Below are positions 32,748 through 42,086 of a stretch of DNA of 64,000 bases, in pieces. Under the pieces are notes generated by a model. That model saw nothing but the letters and a program-made list of their open reading frames with translations, had not been told where the DNA came from and searched no databases. The stretch is taken from positions 341,300 to 405,299 of the forward strand of contig NZ_LBIC01000009.1 in NCBI RefSeq assembly GCF_001005725.1, read 5' to 3'. The DNA is from Sphingobium chungbukense. GTDB taxonomy: Bacteria > Pseudomonadota > Alphaproteobacteria > Sphingomonadales > Sphingomonadaceae. Every line of letters begins with the position of its first letter. Position 1 is the first letter of the stretch. The translations under genes and the position numbers were made by a program.

Positions 32748-33479
32748 TTACGCCAAGCGCGACACGGTTTCCCCGCCATCCCCCTCCTTCAACCGATATC
32801 CGATCCCCAATTCATTCGCGATGATCCGGGGCCGTTGAGGATCGTCCTCCAGCTTCTGCCGCAACGTGCGCACCAGCACGCGCAGATATTCGACATGATG
32901 CTCATGCTCGTTCGGCCAGACCTTGGCCATGATCTGCTGGTGGGTGATCACCCGTCCCGGATATTTGGCCAGTTGCACCAGCACGCCATATTCCTTCGGC
33001 GTCAGATGCACTTCCTTGCCCGCCTTGGTGACGATCCGCGTCATCAGGTCGATCGTCACATCGCCCGCCCGCACCGCCGACATGCCGCCATCCTTGGTCA
33101 TCCGGTTGCGCAGCGCCACGCGCACGCGGGCGAGCAGTTCGTCGGTGTCGAAGGGCTTGGTCAGATAATCGTCCGCACCCAGGTCCAGCGCCGCCACCTT
33201 CTGCTCGGTCGCGTCGCGCGCCGATATGACGATCAGCCCGGTGTCCGAATGCTGCTTGATGAGCGGCACCAGCTCCAGCCCGTCGCGGTCCGGCAGGCCC
33301 AGGTCGAGCAGGCTGATATCCGGCCGCTCCTCCCGCAATTTCTCCAGCGCCTCGCGCGCGTCGGCCGCCTCCACCGTGGCATAGTCGGCACGGGTCAGCG
33401 CCGCGTGGATCAGGCGGCGGATCTGCGGTTCGTCATCGATGATCAGGACCTTGTGGCGGCCGGATGAAGGGGTGGTCAT
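32748..33479 (-). CDS. kdpE: KdpE response regulator
   Basis: 243-residue OmpR-family regulator of the kdp operon. Receiver: DDEPQIRR, phospho-Asp in SLLDLGLPDRDGLEL, Lys in LTKPFDTDELLARVRVALRN. The winged helix contains HLTPKEYGVLVQLAKYPGRV, HVEYLRVLVRTLRQKLEDDP and ELGIGYRL, the KdpE pattern. The start overlaps the kdpD stop by 4 nt. Confidence 0.95.
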   Translation of the reverse strand: MTTPSSGRHKVLIIDDEPQIRRLIHAALTRADYATVEAADAREALEKLREERPDISLLDLGLPDRDGLELVPLIKQHSDTGLIVISARDATEQKVAALDLGADDYLTKPFDTDELLARVRVALRNRMTKDGGMSAVRAGDVTIDLMTRIVTKAGKEVHLTPKEYGVLVQLAKYPGRVITHQQIMAKVWPNEHEHHVEYLRVLVRTLRQKLEDDPQRPRIIANELGIGYRLKEGDGGETVSRLA

Positions 33480-36157
33480 GTCACGTCCTCGTCGGGGAGC
33501 GGAGCCAGGATCAGCATCTGCGGAAAGGTCAGGGTGAAGCAGGCACCGGCCGGATCGGTCTGGTTGGCGGCCGATACGCCGAGCCCCATCGCCTCGGCAA
33601 AGCCCTTGACGATGGCGAGGCCAAGGCCCGTCCCATGCTTGACCCGGTCCGATCCTTCCATGCGGGTGAAGGTGTCGAAAACGCGCGCCTCGCTGCCCGG
33701 CGGGATGCCGGGGCCTTCGTCGATCACCGACAGGGTGATGGCATCCGGCAGACGCTGGCCGCTGATGACGACCGGCGTGCCCGGTTCGGCATAGCGCCCC
33801 GCATTGTCGAGCAGGTTGATGAGGATGTGGTGCAGCAGCGTCGGATCGACCCGGACCAGCGGTATGTCGGGCAAGATATCGACCCTGACTTCGTGCCCGG
33901 CCAGCGACTGGCGGGTGTCGTGCACCGCCCCCGCGACCGCATCGAACAGGTCGATCGGTTCGACCTTCAGGGGAAGCGCGCCCGCCTCCACCCGCGCCAT
34001 GTCGAGCAGGTTGGCGACGAAGCGGGTCAGCCGCTGCGCCTCCGCCTCGACCGTGTCGGCAAGCTCGGAAGGGTGTTGCTGCTTCAGCTCGTGCACGGCC
34101 GAGATGATGGTGGTGAGCGGCGTGCGCAGATCATGGCCGACCGAGGAAAGCAGGGCGGACCGCAGCCGGTCGCGCTCGCGGATCTGGCGCGCGTCCAGCA
34201 TCTCCTCCTCCAGCGCCATGCGGTCGAAGGCGATGGACGCTTGGTCGAGCAGGCTCATCAGCAGCGGCACCTGGTCCGACCGCAACGGTTCGCCTGCATC
34301 CTCCCGCGCCAGTCCCAACACGCCCAATACGCCCCGTCCCCGACCCGTCTGTGTCGTGCGCAGCGGATGGAACAACCAGTCGGAGGCGGTGAGGGTGGAG
34401 GAACCGCGCCCGGCGGGCTGTTCATTGTCCATCGCCCATTGCGCGGCGGCCTTTTCGATCTGCTCCAGCCGGTCCTCCGGCGGCACCGCGGCGCGCAGTT
34501 GCGGGCCGTCGGGCGAAGGGACCAGCAGCACGGTGCGCACGTCGAACAGCCGGCCGACTTCCCCGCAGATCGCCTGCATCAATTCGTCCTGGCTGGCGGC
34601 AGCGGTGAGCTGGCGGGAAAAACCGGCGAGCGCCGCGTTCTGGCGCGCGCTGCCATGGGCCAGGTCGGCCTGGGCGCGGACGCGGGCGGCGAACTGGCTG
34701 GTGACGATGGCGACGCCCAGCAGGACGAGGATGCTGATGACATTTTCCGGATTGGCGACGGTCAGCGTGCCGGTCGGCGGCAGGAAGAAGAAATTATAGG
34801 CCAGGCTGGAGAGCAGACCCGCGAACAGCCCGGCCCTCAGGCCGAAGGAGGCGGCGGCGAACATCACGGGCACCAGATAGAGCAGCGCGATATTGCCAAG
34901 CGCGATGGTCTGGACCAGCAGCTTGCCGATAGCGGTCATCAACGCGATCATCAGCGTCGACCAGAGATAGTCGCTGGGCTTGCCCCATGGTCCGGCCGTC
35001 GCGGACGCGGCGCGGCGGGGATGTCCTCTATCGTCGCCGGGCAGGACATGGATCGCGACATCGCCCATATCGCGAACGAGACGGTCCACCACCGATCCAT
35101 GGCGCAGTTCGAACCACCAGCTTCGCGCCGCCTTGCCGATCACGATCTGGGTGGCGCGGGCATCGGTCGCATATTGGCGCAGCCCCTCGACCACGCCGGG
35201 CGCGGGGATGGTCGCGGTGGTCGCGCCCAGCCGCGACGCCAGTGCCATCGTATCGGCCAGATGGGCGCGCTCCTCCGCCGTGAATGCCAGGCTGCGCCGG
35301 GTTTCGATATGCACGGCGGTCCACGGCGCCTTCAACGCATCGGCCAGCCGCTTGGCGGCACGGACCAGCCCCTGCGCGCTCGGCAGCTCGCTGATCGCCA
35401 CGACGATCCGCTCGCCCGCCGCGAAGCTGCCGGCCAGAGCATGGGCGCGGACATAATCCAGCATCTGCGCGTCGACCGCCTGTGCGGCGCGGCGCAGCGC
35501 CATTTCCCGGAGCGCGGTCAGGTTGGATCTGGAGAAGAAATGGTTGAGCGCCCGGCTGGCTTCGGCGGGGATATAGACCTTGCCCTCCTTCAGCCGCTCG
35601 ATCAGCTCGCCGGGCGGCAGGTCGACCACCTGGATTTCCGCCATTTCGAGGATGGAATCGGGCACCGTCTCACGCACCCGGACGCGGGTGAAGGACGCGA
35701 CGATGTCGTTGAGGCTCTCGACATGCTGGATATTGACCGTCGAATAGACGTCGATCCCGGCGTCCAGCAGTTCCTCCACATCCTGATAGCGCTTGGGATG
35801 GCGGCTGCCGCGCGCGTTCGTATGGGCGAGTTCGTCGACCAGCACCAATTGAGGTTGGCGGGCCAATATGGCGTCGATATCCATTTCGGCGAGGCGATGG
35901 CCCTGATGCTCGACTTCCCGCCGGGGAATGACCTCATGGCCGGCGAGCAGCGCTTCGGTTTCGCGGCGGCCATGCGTCTCGACCACGCCCACCACCACGT
36001 CGATTCCGGATTTCAGCCGTTGCATGCCGTCGGTCAGCATTTCATAGGTCTTGCCGACCCCCGGCGCCGCGCCGAGGAATATCTTGAGACGGCCACGGCC
36101 CTCCTGCGCCGCCTGGCGCAGAAAGGCTTCGGGATCGCGGCGGTCCGGCTCGTTCAT
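33476..36157 (-). CDS. kdpD: KdpD sensor histidine kinase
   Basis: 893 residues. The N-terminal KdpD domain with Walker A GAAPGVGKT (about 30) and DELAHTNARG is followed by a USP-like region (IVVAISELPSAQGLVRAAKR), four clustered membrane helices (about 400-500), a GAF-like segment, H-box SVGHDLRTPLTTI, and ATPase motifs (DEGPGIPPGS, GTGLGLAIVKGF). It senses K+ limitation and controls KdpE phosphorylation. Overlaps kdpC upstream and kdpE downstream by 4 nt each. Confidence 0.96.
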   Translation of the reverse strand: MNEPDRRDPEAFLRQAAQEGRGRLKIFLGAAPGVGKTYEMLTDGMQRLKSGIDVVVGVVETHGRRETEALLAGHEVIPRREVEHQGHRLAEMDIDAILARQPQLVLVDELAHTNARGSRHPKRYQDVEELLDAGIDVYSTVNIQHVESLNDIVASFTRVRVRETVPDSILEMAEIQVVDLPPGELIERLKEGKVYIPAEASRALNHFFSRSNLTALREMALRRAAQAVDAQMLDYVRAHALAGSFAAGERIVVAISELPSAQGLVRAAKRLADALKAPWTAVHIETRRSLAFTAEERAHLADTMALASRLGATTATIPAPGVVEGLRQYATDARATQIVIGKAARSWWFELRHGSVVDRLVRDMGDVAIHVLPGDDRGHPRRAASATAGPWGKPSDYLWSTLMIALMTAIGKLLVQTIALGNIALLYLVPVMFAAASFGLRAGLFAGLLSSLAYNFFFLPPTGTLTVANPENVISILVLLGVAIVTSQFAARVRAQADLAHGSARQNAALAGFSRQLTAAASQDELMQAICGEVGRLFDVRTVLLVPSPDGPQLRAAVPPEDRLEQIEKAAAQWAMDNEQPAGRGSSTLTASDWLFHPLRTTQTGRGRGVLGVLGLAREDAGEPLRSDQVPLLMSLLDQASIAFDRMALEEEMLDARQIRERDRLRSALLSSVGHDLRTPLTTIISAVHELKQQHPSELADTVEAEAQRLTRFVANLLDMARVEAGALPLKVEPIDLFDAVAGAVHDTRQSLAGHEVRVDILPDIPLVRVDPTLLHHILINLLDNAGRYAEPGTPVVISGQRLPDAITLSVIDEGPGIPPGSEARVFDTFTRMEGSDRVKHGTGLGLAIVKGFAEAMGLGVSAANQTDPAGACFTLTFPQMLILAPLPDEDVT

Positions 36158-36744
36158 CGTCTCTGATTAGCGCCGATCCCATCCAGCCGTCGATTGATTT
36201 CGAGGACGTTGACGCGGGGTTCCCCCAGGAAACCGAGGATCGGCCGCTCGATCGCCTCATCGACCAGCGCGCGAACCCGGCCGGGGGCAAGGCCGCGTGC
36301 CCTGGCGATCCGGTCGACCTGGAAAAAGGCCGCATCGGGACTGATATGGGGATCGAGTCCCGATGCGGAGGCTGTCACCAGATCGGACGGAACGGGGCGA
36401 CCGGGTGAATGCAGGGCCTGGACATCCTGGGTGATGCGATCCGCCAGCGCCTTGCTGGTGGGGCCAAGGTTGGAACCGGAGGAGGCGAGCCCGTCATAAC
36501 CTTTGCCCGCCGCCGACGGGCGGGGATGGAAATAGCGGTCGGCCGTGAAGCTTTGGCCGATCAGGGCCGAACCGATGGGTCTGCCATTATCCTCGATCAG
36601 GCTGCCATTGGCCTGGGACGGGAAGATGGCCTGGCCGATGCCGGTGAGCGCCAGCGGATAGGCGATGCCCAGCAACAGCGCGAAGAGCAGGGTCATCGCC
36701 AGCGCCGGCCGGAGAGAAGATTGGAGATCGTTGAACATCGTCAT
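36154..36744 (-). CDS. kdpC: KdpC subunit of the K+-transporting ATPase
   Basis: 196 residues: one N-terminal membrane helix (TLLFALLLGIAYPLALTGIG), then the conserved soluble part (GSALIGQSFTADRYFHPRPS, VTASASGLDPHISPDAA, LGEPRVNVLEINRRLD). It stabilises the KdpFABC complex. 14 nt downstream of kdpB and overlapping kdpD by 4 nt. Confidence 0.95.
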   Translation of the reverse strand: MTMFNDLQSSLRPALAMTLLFALLLGIAYPLALTGIGQAIFPSQANGSLIEDNGRPIGSALIGQSFTADRYFHPRPSAAGKGYDGLASSGSNLGPTSKALADRITQDVQALHSPGRPVPSDLVTASASGLDPHISPDAAFFQVDRIARARGLAPGRVRALVDEAIERPILGFLGEPRVNVLEINRRLDGIGANQRR

Positions 36745-36758
36745 GCCCTTTGTCTGTT

Positions 36759-38789
36759 TTAGGCCAAGCCCAAGCCATTCACGGCCAGGTCTATGATCTT
36801 GATCCCGGCGAACGGCGCCACCAGCCCGCCCAGCCCGTAAATGGCGAGGTTTCGTGCCAGCAGCGGCCCGGCGCCGATCGGCCGGTAGGTGACGCCTCGC
36901 AGCGCCAGCGGCACCAGGCAGGGGATGATCAGCGCGTTGAAGATGATGGCGGACAGGATCGCGCTCTGCGGACTGGCGAGGCCCATGACGTTGAGTATCT
37001 TCAGCCCCGGATAGAGCGCTACGAACATGGCCGGTATGATCGCGAAATATTTGGCGACGTCATTGGCGACCGAAAAGGTGGTGAGCGCGCCGCGGGTCAT
37101 CAGCAACTGCTTGCCCAGCCCCACCACCTCGATCAGCTTGGTGGGATCGCTGTCGAGATCGACCATGTTCCCCGCCTCGCGCGCCGCCTGCGTGCCGGTG
37201 TTCATCGCGACGCCCACGTCCGCCTGTGCCAGGGCGGGCGCGTCGTTGGTGCCGTCGCCGCACATGGCCACCAGACGCCCGCCCTGCTGCTCCTTGCGGA
37301 TCAGGCCCAATTTGTCCTCCGGGGTCGCCTGGGCCAGGAAATCGTCGACTCCCGCCTCGGCCGCGATGGAGGCGGCGGTCAATGGATTGTCGCCGGTGAT
37401 CATCACCGTGCGAATCCCCATTCGCCGCAATTCTCCGAAACGTTCACGGATTCCGGCCTTGACGATATCCTTGAGGAATATCGCGCCGAGCAGCCTGCCA
37501 TCCTTCGCCACGGCCAGCGGCGTGCCGCCGGCGCGGGCGATCTCGTCCGTGATGCGGCGCAGTTCCTGCGTCGGTGCTTCCTTGTCGAGGCCGGGATTGG
37601 CGCGCAATATGCTGTCCACCGCGCCTTTCTGGATGATGCCGCCGTTCCATTGCACGCCGGAGATGCGGGTCTGGGCGGTGAAGGGGATGACTCCCGCGCC
37701 TTCGGGCAAAGCGGTCGCGGTCCGGCCGAATGTCTCGCGGGCCAGCAGGACGATGGATCGGCCCTCCGGCGTTTCGTCGGCCAGGCTGGCGAGCAATGCC
37801 GCTTCAGCCAGCTCGGCCTGCGACGTGGTGCCGACGGGACGGAACTCCGTCGCCTGGCGATCGCCCACCGTGATGGTGCCGGTCTTGTCGAGCAACAGCG
37901 TGTCGATGTCGCCCGCCGCCTCCACGGCCCGACCCGATTTCGCCAGCACGTTGAAGCGTACCAGCCGGTCCATCCCCGCGATGCCGATGGCCGAAAGCAA
38001 TGCTGCGATGGTGGTCGGGATCAGCGTGATCAGCAGTGCGGCAAGGATCGCCACGGGCACGCTGCCGCCCGCATAGCTGGCAAAGCCTGGAATGGTGCCC
38101 ACCGCGATGAGGAAGATGATGGTGAGGCCGACCAGCAGCAGGGTCAGAGCGATCTCATTGGGCGTCTTCTGTCGCTCCGCACCCTCGACCAGCGCGATCA
38201 TGCGGTCGAGGAAACCCTGCCCCGGATTGACCGTCACCCGCACCCGGATCTGGTCGGAGATGACGCGCGTGCCCGCCGTCACCGCCGAACGGTCGCCTCC
38301 GGCCTCGCGGATCACCGGCGCGGATTCGCCGGTGATGGCGGCTTCGTTGACCGAGGCGACGCCCGCGACGACATCCCCATCGGAAGGGATGAGATCGCCG
38401 GTTTCGACCAGCACCACGTCTCCCATTTTGAGCGCGCTGGCGGGCACCGTCTCGAAGCTGTCGCCCTTCAGCCGCTTGGCGGACAACTCGGCTTTGGTGG
38501 CGCGCAGCGAGGCGGCCTGCGCCTTGCCACGTCCTTCGGCCAGCGCCTCGGCAAAGGTGCCGAACAGCACCGTCAGCCAGAGCCAGACCACCAGTTGCAG
38601 CTTGAAGCCGATTGCGAGTTGGTCCTGTCCGACCGCGAGCAGCACAGTCAGCAATGTCGCGACGACGGCGGTGGTGAACATCACCGGATTGCGGATCAGT
38701 TCGCGCGGATCGAGTTTGCGGAAGGCGTCGCCGATCGCGGGAACGATCAGGTCGGCGGTGAAGAGCGATTTCCGAGTGGATCGGGCCAT
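36759..38789 (-). CDS. kdpB: KdpB catalytic P-type ATPase subunit
   Basis: 676 residues. Phosphorylation motif DKTGTI with preceding DIDTLL, TGES in the actuator domain (AAITGESAPV), MITGDNPLTA, MCGDGTNDAPALAQADVG. Seven membrane helices are expected. It hydrolyses ATP to drive K+ uptake through KdpA. Lies between kdpA (12 nt) and kdpC (14 nt). Confidence 0.97.
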   Translation of the reverse strand: MARSTRKSLFTADLIVPAIGDAFRKLDPRELIRNPVMFTTAVVATLLTVLLAVGQDQLAIGFKLQLVVWLWLTVLFGTFAEALAEGRGKAQAASLRATKAELSAKRLKGDSFETVPASALKMGDVVLVETGDLIPSDGDVVAGVASVNEAAITGESAPVIREAGGDRSAVTAGTRVISDQIRVRVTVNPGQGFLDRMIALVEGAERQKTPNEIALTLLLVGLTIIFLIAVGTIPGFASYAGGSVPVAILAALLITLIPTTIAALLSAIGIAGMDRLVRFNVLAKSGRAVEAAGDIDTLLLDKTGTITVGDRQATEFRPVGTTSQAELAEAALLASLADETPEGRSIVLLARETFGRTATALPEGAGVIPFTAQTRISGVQWNGGIIQKGAVDSILRANPGLDKEAPTQELRRITDEIARAGGTPLAVAKDGRLLGAIFLKDIVKAGIRERFGELRRMGIRTVMITGDNPLTAASIAAEAGVDDFLAQATPEDKLGLIRKEQQGGRLVAMCGDGTNDAPALAQADVGVAMNTGTQAAREAGNMVDLDSDPTKLIEVVGLGKQLLMTRGALTTFSVANDVAKYFAIIPAMFVALYPGLKILNVMGLASPQSAILSAIIFNALIIPCLVPLALRGVTYRPIGAGPLLARNLAIYGLGGLVAPFAGIKIIDLAVNGLGLA

Positions 38790-38801
38790 GTGCAGTGATC
38801 C

Positions 38802-40505
38802 TTAGAAAAGCTGGCCACTGATCATCGCGAGATGATCGGCGATAGGACCAAGGGCGAGGCTGGGCAGGAAGGTGAGGCCGCCGATGATCAGCACGATGCC
38901 GACCAGCAGGCCCGTCCAGAGCGGCCCTGTGGTGGGGAAGCTACCCGCGGTTTCAGGGGTGTATTTCTTCGCCGCCAGGCTGCCCGCGATCGCCAGCATC
39001 GGAATGATGATGAAGAACCGCCCGATCCACATCGCGACGCCCAGCATCCCGTTGTAGAAGGGGGTGTTGGCGGTCAGCCCCGCGAAGGCGGAGCCGTTAT
39101 TGCCGACGCCGGAGGTGAAGGCGTAGAGGATTTCGCTGAACCCATGCGGCCCCTTGTTGAGCGGGCCTGCCAACCCTGCGGGCAGGACCGAGGCGATGGC
39201 GGTGAAGCCCAATATGATGAGCGGCAGCACGGCGATCGCCAGCACGGCGAGCTTGACCTCGCGGCTCTCGATCTTCTTGCCGACATATTCGGGCGTGCGT
39301 CCGACCATCAGCCCCGCGACGAACACTGCGAGGATAGCGAACAGCAGGAAGCCGTATATGCCCGCGCCCACGCCGCCGACCACGACCTCGCCCAGCTGGA
39401 TGTTGATGAGCGGGATCATGCCGCCCAGCGCGGTGAAGCTGTCATGCATGGCGTTGACCGCGCCGCAGCTCGCCGCCGTGGTGACGACCGAGAACAGGGC
39501 AGAGGCGGCGATGCCGAAACGGACTTCCTTCCCTTCCATATTGCCGCCGGCGACGCCCAGATGGTGGAGGACGGGGTTGCCCGCCGCCTCCTGCCAGTAG
39601 GTCATGGTGACGCCGATCAGGAAGATGGTGAGCATCGCCGCCAGGATCGCCCAGCCCTGGCGGACATTGCCGACCGCCTTGCCGAAGCAATATGTCAACC
39701 CGAAGCCTATCAGGAAGATCGACAGCATCTGCACGAAATTGGTGAGCGCGGTCGGGTTCTCGAACGGATGGGCGCTGTTGGCGTTGAAGAAGCCGCCGCC
39801 ATTGGTGCCCAGCATCTTGATCGCTTCCTGGGAGGCGACCGGGCCGAGCGCAAGGGTCTGCTTCGCCCCCTCCAGTGTGGTGAGGTCGACCGATCCCGCC
39901 AGCGTCTGCGGCACGCCGCTGGCGATCAGGAACAGCGCATAGACGATGCAGACCGGCAGCAGCAGATAGAGCGTCACTCGCGTCATGTCGGCCCAGAAAT
40001 TGCCGATGCCGGTCGTGCTGCGCCGGGCGAAGCCGCGGAACAGCGCGAAGGCGAGCGCGATGCCGGTCGCGGCGGACAGGAAATTATGGATCGTCAGCGC
40101 CAGCATCTGGCTCAGGTTCGACAGGGTCGATTCCCCGGCATAGCTCTGCCAATTGGTGTTGGTGGTGAAGCTGACCGCCGTGTTGAAGGCGAGATGCTCG
40201 CCGACCGCGCCATAGCCGAGCGGATTGAGCGGCAGCAGTCCCTGCATCCGCAGCAGGGCATAGGTGAGCAGCAGCAGAGCGGCGTTGAAGACAAGCATGT
40301 GGACGGCATAGCGGCGCCATCCCTGCTCCTCCTCCGGGTCGACGCCGGAAAGGCGGTAGAAGCCCCGCTCGACCGGAGCGAGCACGGCATGAAGCGGCGT
40401 TCGCCGCCCTTCATAGAGCGCGAACAGCCAGAGGCCGACGGGCTTGACGAGAACCAGCAACAGGCCGGTGAAAGCCGCGATCAGCAGCCATCCTTGAAAG
40501 GTCAT
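38802..40505 (-). CDS. kdpA: KdpA potassium-translocating subunit
   Basis: 567 residues, about 10 membrane helices, with the four selectivity-loop repeats characteristic of KdpA, including NTNWQSYAGE, LGTNGGGFFNANSAHPFENP and SGVGNNGSAFAG. Binds and conducts K+ in the KdpFABC complex. Preceded by kdpF with a 13-nt gap. Confidence 0.97.
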   Translation of the reverse strand: MTFQGWLLIAAFTGLLLVLVKPVGLWLFALYEGRRTPLHAVLAPVERGFYRLSGVDPEEEQGWRRYAVHMLVFNAALLLLTYALLRMQGLLPLNPLGYGAVGEHLAFNTAVSFTTNTNWQSYAGESTLSNLSQMLALTIHNFLSAATGIALAFALFRGFARRSTTGIGNFWADMTRVTLYLLLPVCIVYALFLIASGVPQTLAGSVDLTTLEGAKQTLALGPVASQEAIKMLGTNGGGFFNANSAHPFENPTALTNFVQMLSIFLIGFGLTYCFGKAVGNVRQGWAILAAMLTIFLIGVTMTYWQEAAGNPVLHHLGVAGGNMEGKEVRFGIAASALFSVVTTAASCGAVNAMHDSFTALGGMIPLINIQLGEVVVGGVGAGIYGFLLFAILAVFVAGLMVGRTPEYVGKKIESREVKLAVLAIAVLPLIILGFTAIASVLPAGLAGPLNKGPHGFSEILYAFTSGVGNNGSAFAGLTANTPFYNGMLGVAMWIGRFFIIIPMLAIAGSLAAKKYTPETAGSFPTTGPLWTGLLVGIVLIIGGLTFLPSLALGPIADHLAMISGQLF

Positions 40506-40518
40506 GGATCAGCCTTTT

Positions 40519-40608
40519 CTAAAATCGTTCTGGCCGCGCGAGCACGGCGACCAGATAAAGGAGAAGGCCAAGCGCAGTCAGAGCGGCGAGCCAGAGATCG
40601 ATGGTCAT
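40519..40608 (-). CDS. kdpF: KdpF small subunit
   Basis: 29 codons, too short for routine calling. One membrane helix (DLWLAALTALGLLLYLVAVL) followed by ARPERF and stop, the standard KdpF pattern including the terminal ARPE. SD GAGGAGG is 9-10 nt upstream of the ATG, overlapping the stop of the preceding peptide. Stabilises KdpFABC. Confidence 0.85.
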   Translation of the reverse strand: MTIDLWLAALTALGLLLYLVAVLARPERF

Positions 40609-40622
40609 AGCGGCCAGCCTCC

Positions 40623-40706
40623 TCAAGCCCGGTCGCACAGGGCGACATAGCTGAAGCTAGCCACCAACAGGATAAGGATCAGGCCGATCCAGAGAATGTC
40701 CTGCAT
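40623..40706 (-). CDS. 27-residue membrane peptide preceding kdpF
   Basis: A single hydrophobic helix (DILWIGLILILLVASFSYVA) ending LCDRA and stop. The stop (TGA) lies in the SD region of kdpF, implying coupled translation. Similar short peptides ending in CDRA-like sequence are, from memory, common upstream of kdpF in alphaproteobacteria. Possibly an extra Kdp subunit; function unknown. Confidence 0.65.
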   Translation of the reverse strand: MQDILWIGLILILLVASFSYVALCDRA

Positions 40707-41021
40707 GCAAAAACTCCCGCAGGCGTGGGTGTCGCGCGGGATGCGGGACGCTTCGTCTGCCGCCCGTCAATTAGAGCAGTGGGTCGTTTGAATTCGAGAG
40801 AGGGAGAAAGGGCAGGGCATAGTATTTGCGTATGAAACAGGATTTCTGGCCTGGAATTGGCTTGGAAAATGAATCCGAACCCGCCGAATAATCGCGTAAG
40901 TTCCATATCCCCCTTGAACCATTTGCGCTTGCCAAGGCACTGAAACTCCACGAGCCAGTGGCTGGAAGGATCATTGCCCTGTCATGAGGCGTTTCCGGGA
41001 AATAGGAGATAAGTCGACCCG
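40707..41021. other. 315-bp divergent regulatory region between kdp and the type III PKS
   Basis: A/T-richer than the flanks, with no credible ORF. It must hold the leftward kdp promoter and the rightward PKS promoter. AGGAGAT about 11-14 nt before the PKS ATG is a slightly distant SD. I could not identify a convincing KdpE site or -35/-10 pair. Confidence 0.5.
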
Positions 41022-42086
41022 ATGACCGACGTCCGCGCCTGCATCAATGCCATCGGCTGCGCCGTCCCCGCGCAGGACATGCATGCTTCCTTCATCCAAT
41101 GGGCAGGCCGGCAGTTGGACAACCCGCGCGAAAGGCAGCTTTTCCTGCGCATGGCGGAGCGATCCGGCATCGATCATCGCTGGTGCGTCCTGCCGCCGAC
41201 AGCGGAGGGGGGATCGCCGGTCGATCCGGGCGGTTTCTATAGTGGGGCGATGCCGCCGACCTCGCTGCGGATGCGGTGCTACGCCGACCATGCGCCGGCC
41301 CTGGCGCTGGAAGCGGTCGCAAGACTGAAGGAGAAGGTGGCGGTCGAGCGGATCAGCCATCTGGTCGTGGCGAGTTGCACCGGCTTCGTCGCGCCAGGAA
41401 TAGATCAGATCATTGCGCAACGGCTGGGGCTGCAGGGGGTCGAGCGGACGTTGGTGGGGTTCATGGGCTGCTATGCGGCGGTCGCAGCCCTGCGCACGGC
41501 ACGGCATATCGTCCGGTCGGAACCGGAGGCGCGGGTGCTGGTGGTGACGGTCGAGCTGTCGTCGCTCCATTTCCAGCCGGAACGACAGATAGAGCGGTTG
41601 CTGATGATGCTCCAGTTCGCGGATGGCGCCGCGGCAGCCCTGGTGACGGCGGAAGGCAGCGGAATCGCGATCGACCGGCCCTTTTCCTTCAATTTGACAG
41701 ATTCGGCGGAACTGATCCGATGGGAAATCGGTGACAGCGGCTTTGTAATGCATTTGTCGGGCGAGGTGCCGGGGCGCATTCAGACGGCACTGGGCGTCCC
41801 CGCGATCCGCCGGGCGATGTGGGGCAGCGATGATCCCGCGGAAATCCAGGATTGGGCGGTGCATGCGGGCGGGCGCTCCATCCTGGATGCGGTGGAGCAT
41901 GGGCTGGGGCTCGGGAATGATGCGCTCGCATCCTCGCGAAGCGTCCTAGCACGATTCGGCAACATGTCCTCCTCCACACTGATGTTCATTCTGGGGGACA
42001 GGCTGGGGCATGCGCGGCAGGGCGTGGCGTTGGCGTTCGGACCGGGCCTGGCGGCAGAGGGATTCCGGTTCGAAGGAATGGGATGA
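41022..42086 (+). CDS. Type III polyketide synthase
   Basis: 354-residue chalcone/stilbene synthase-fold homodimeric enzyme with the complete triad Cys150 (VGFMGCYAAVAAL), His281 (WAVHAGGRSILDAV) and Asn314 (FGNMSSSTLMF). It condenses malonyl-CoA onto an acyl-CoA starter without ACP. Bacterial members next to an FAD oxidoreductase and a methyltransferase usually make alkylresorcinols, alkylpyrones or phenolic lipids (for example the srsABC cluster of Streptomyces), so a membrane phenolic lipid is the likely product. The next gene starts within its stop. Confidence 0.93.
   Translation: MTDVRACINAIGCAVPAQDMHASFIQWAGRQLDNPRERQLFLRMAERSGIDHRWCVLPPTAEGGSPVDPGGFYSGAMPPTSLRMRCYADHAPALALEAVARLKEKVAVERISHLVVASCTGFVAPGIDQIIAQRLGLQGVERTLVGFMGCYAAVAALRTARHIVRSEPEARVLVVTVELSSLHFQPERQIERLLMMLQFADGAAAALVTAEGSGIAIDRPFSFNLTDSAELIRWEIGDSGFVMHLSGEVPGRIQTALGVPAIRRAMWGSDDPAEIQDWAVHAGGRSILDAVEHGLGLGNDALASSRSVLARFGNMSSSTLMFILGDRLGHARQGVALAFGPGLAAEGFRFEGMG

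Noticed and set aside
33464..36166. 900-codon plus-strand frame antisense to kdpD
   Set aside because: kdpD is unambiguous on the other strand; the antisense frame has no recognisable motif and is rich in His/Arg/Gln as expected from a shadow. Likewise 36750-38798 and 38832-40610 opposite kdpB and kdpA.
40679..40951. 90-codon minus-strand frame upstream of kdpF
   Set aside because: Overlaps the kdp promoter region and the better-supported 27-aa peptide; no motif.
40707..41021. KdpE binding site
   Set aside because: Looked for a T-rich kdp-type site but saw nothing convincing by eye.
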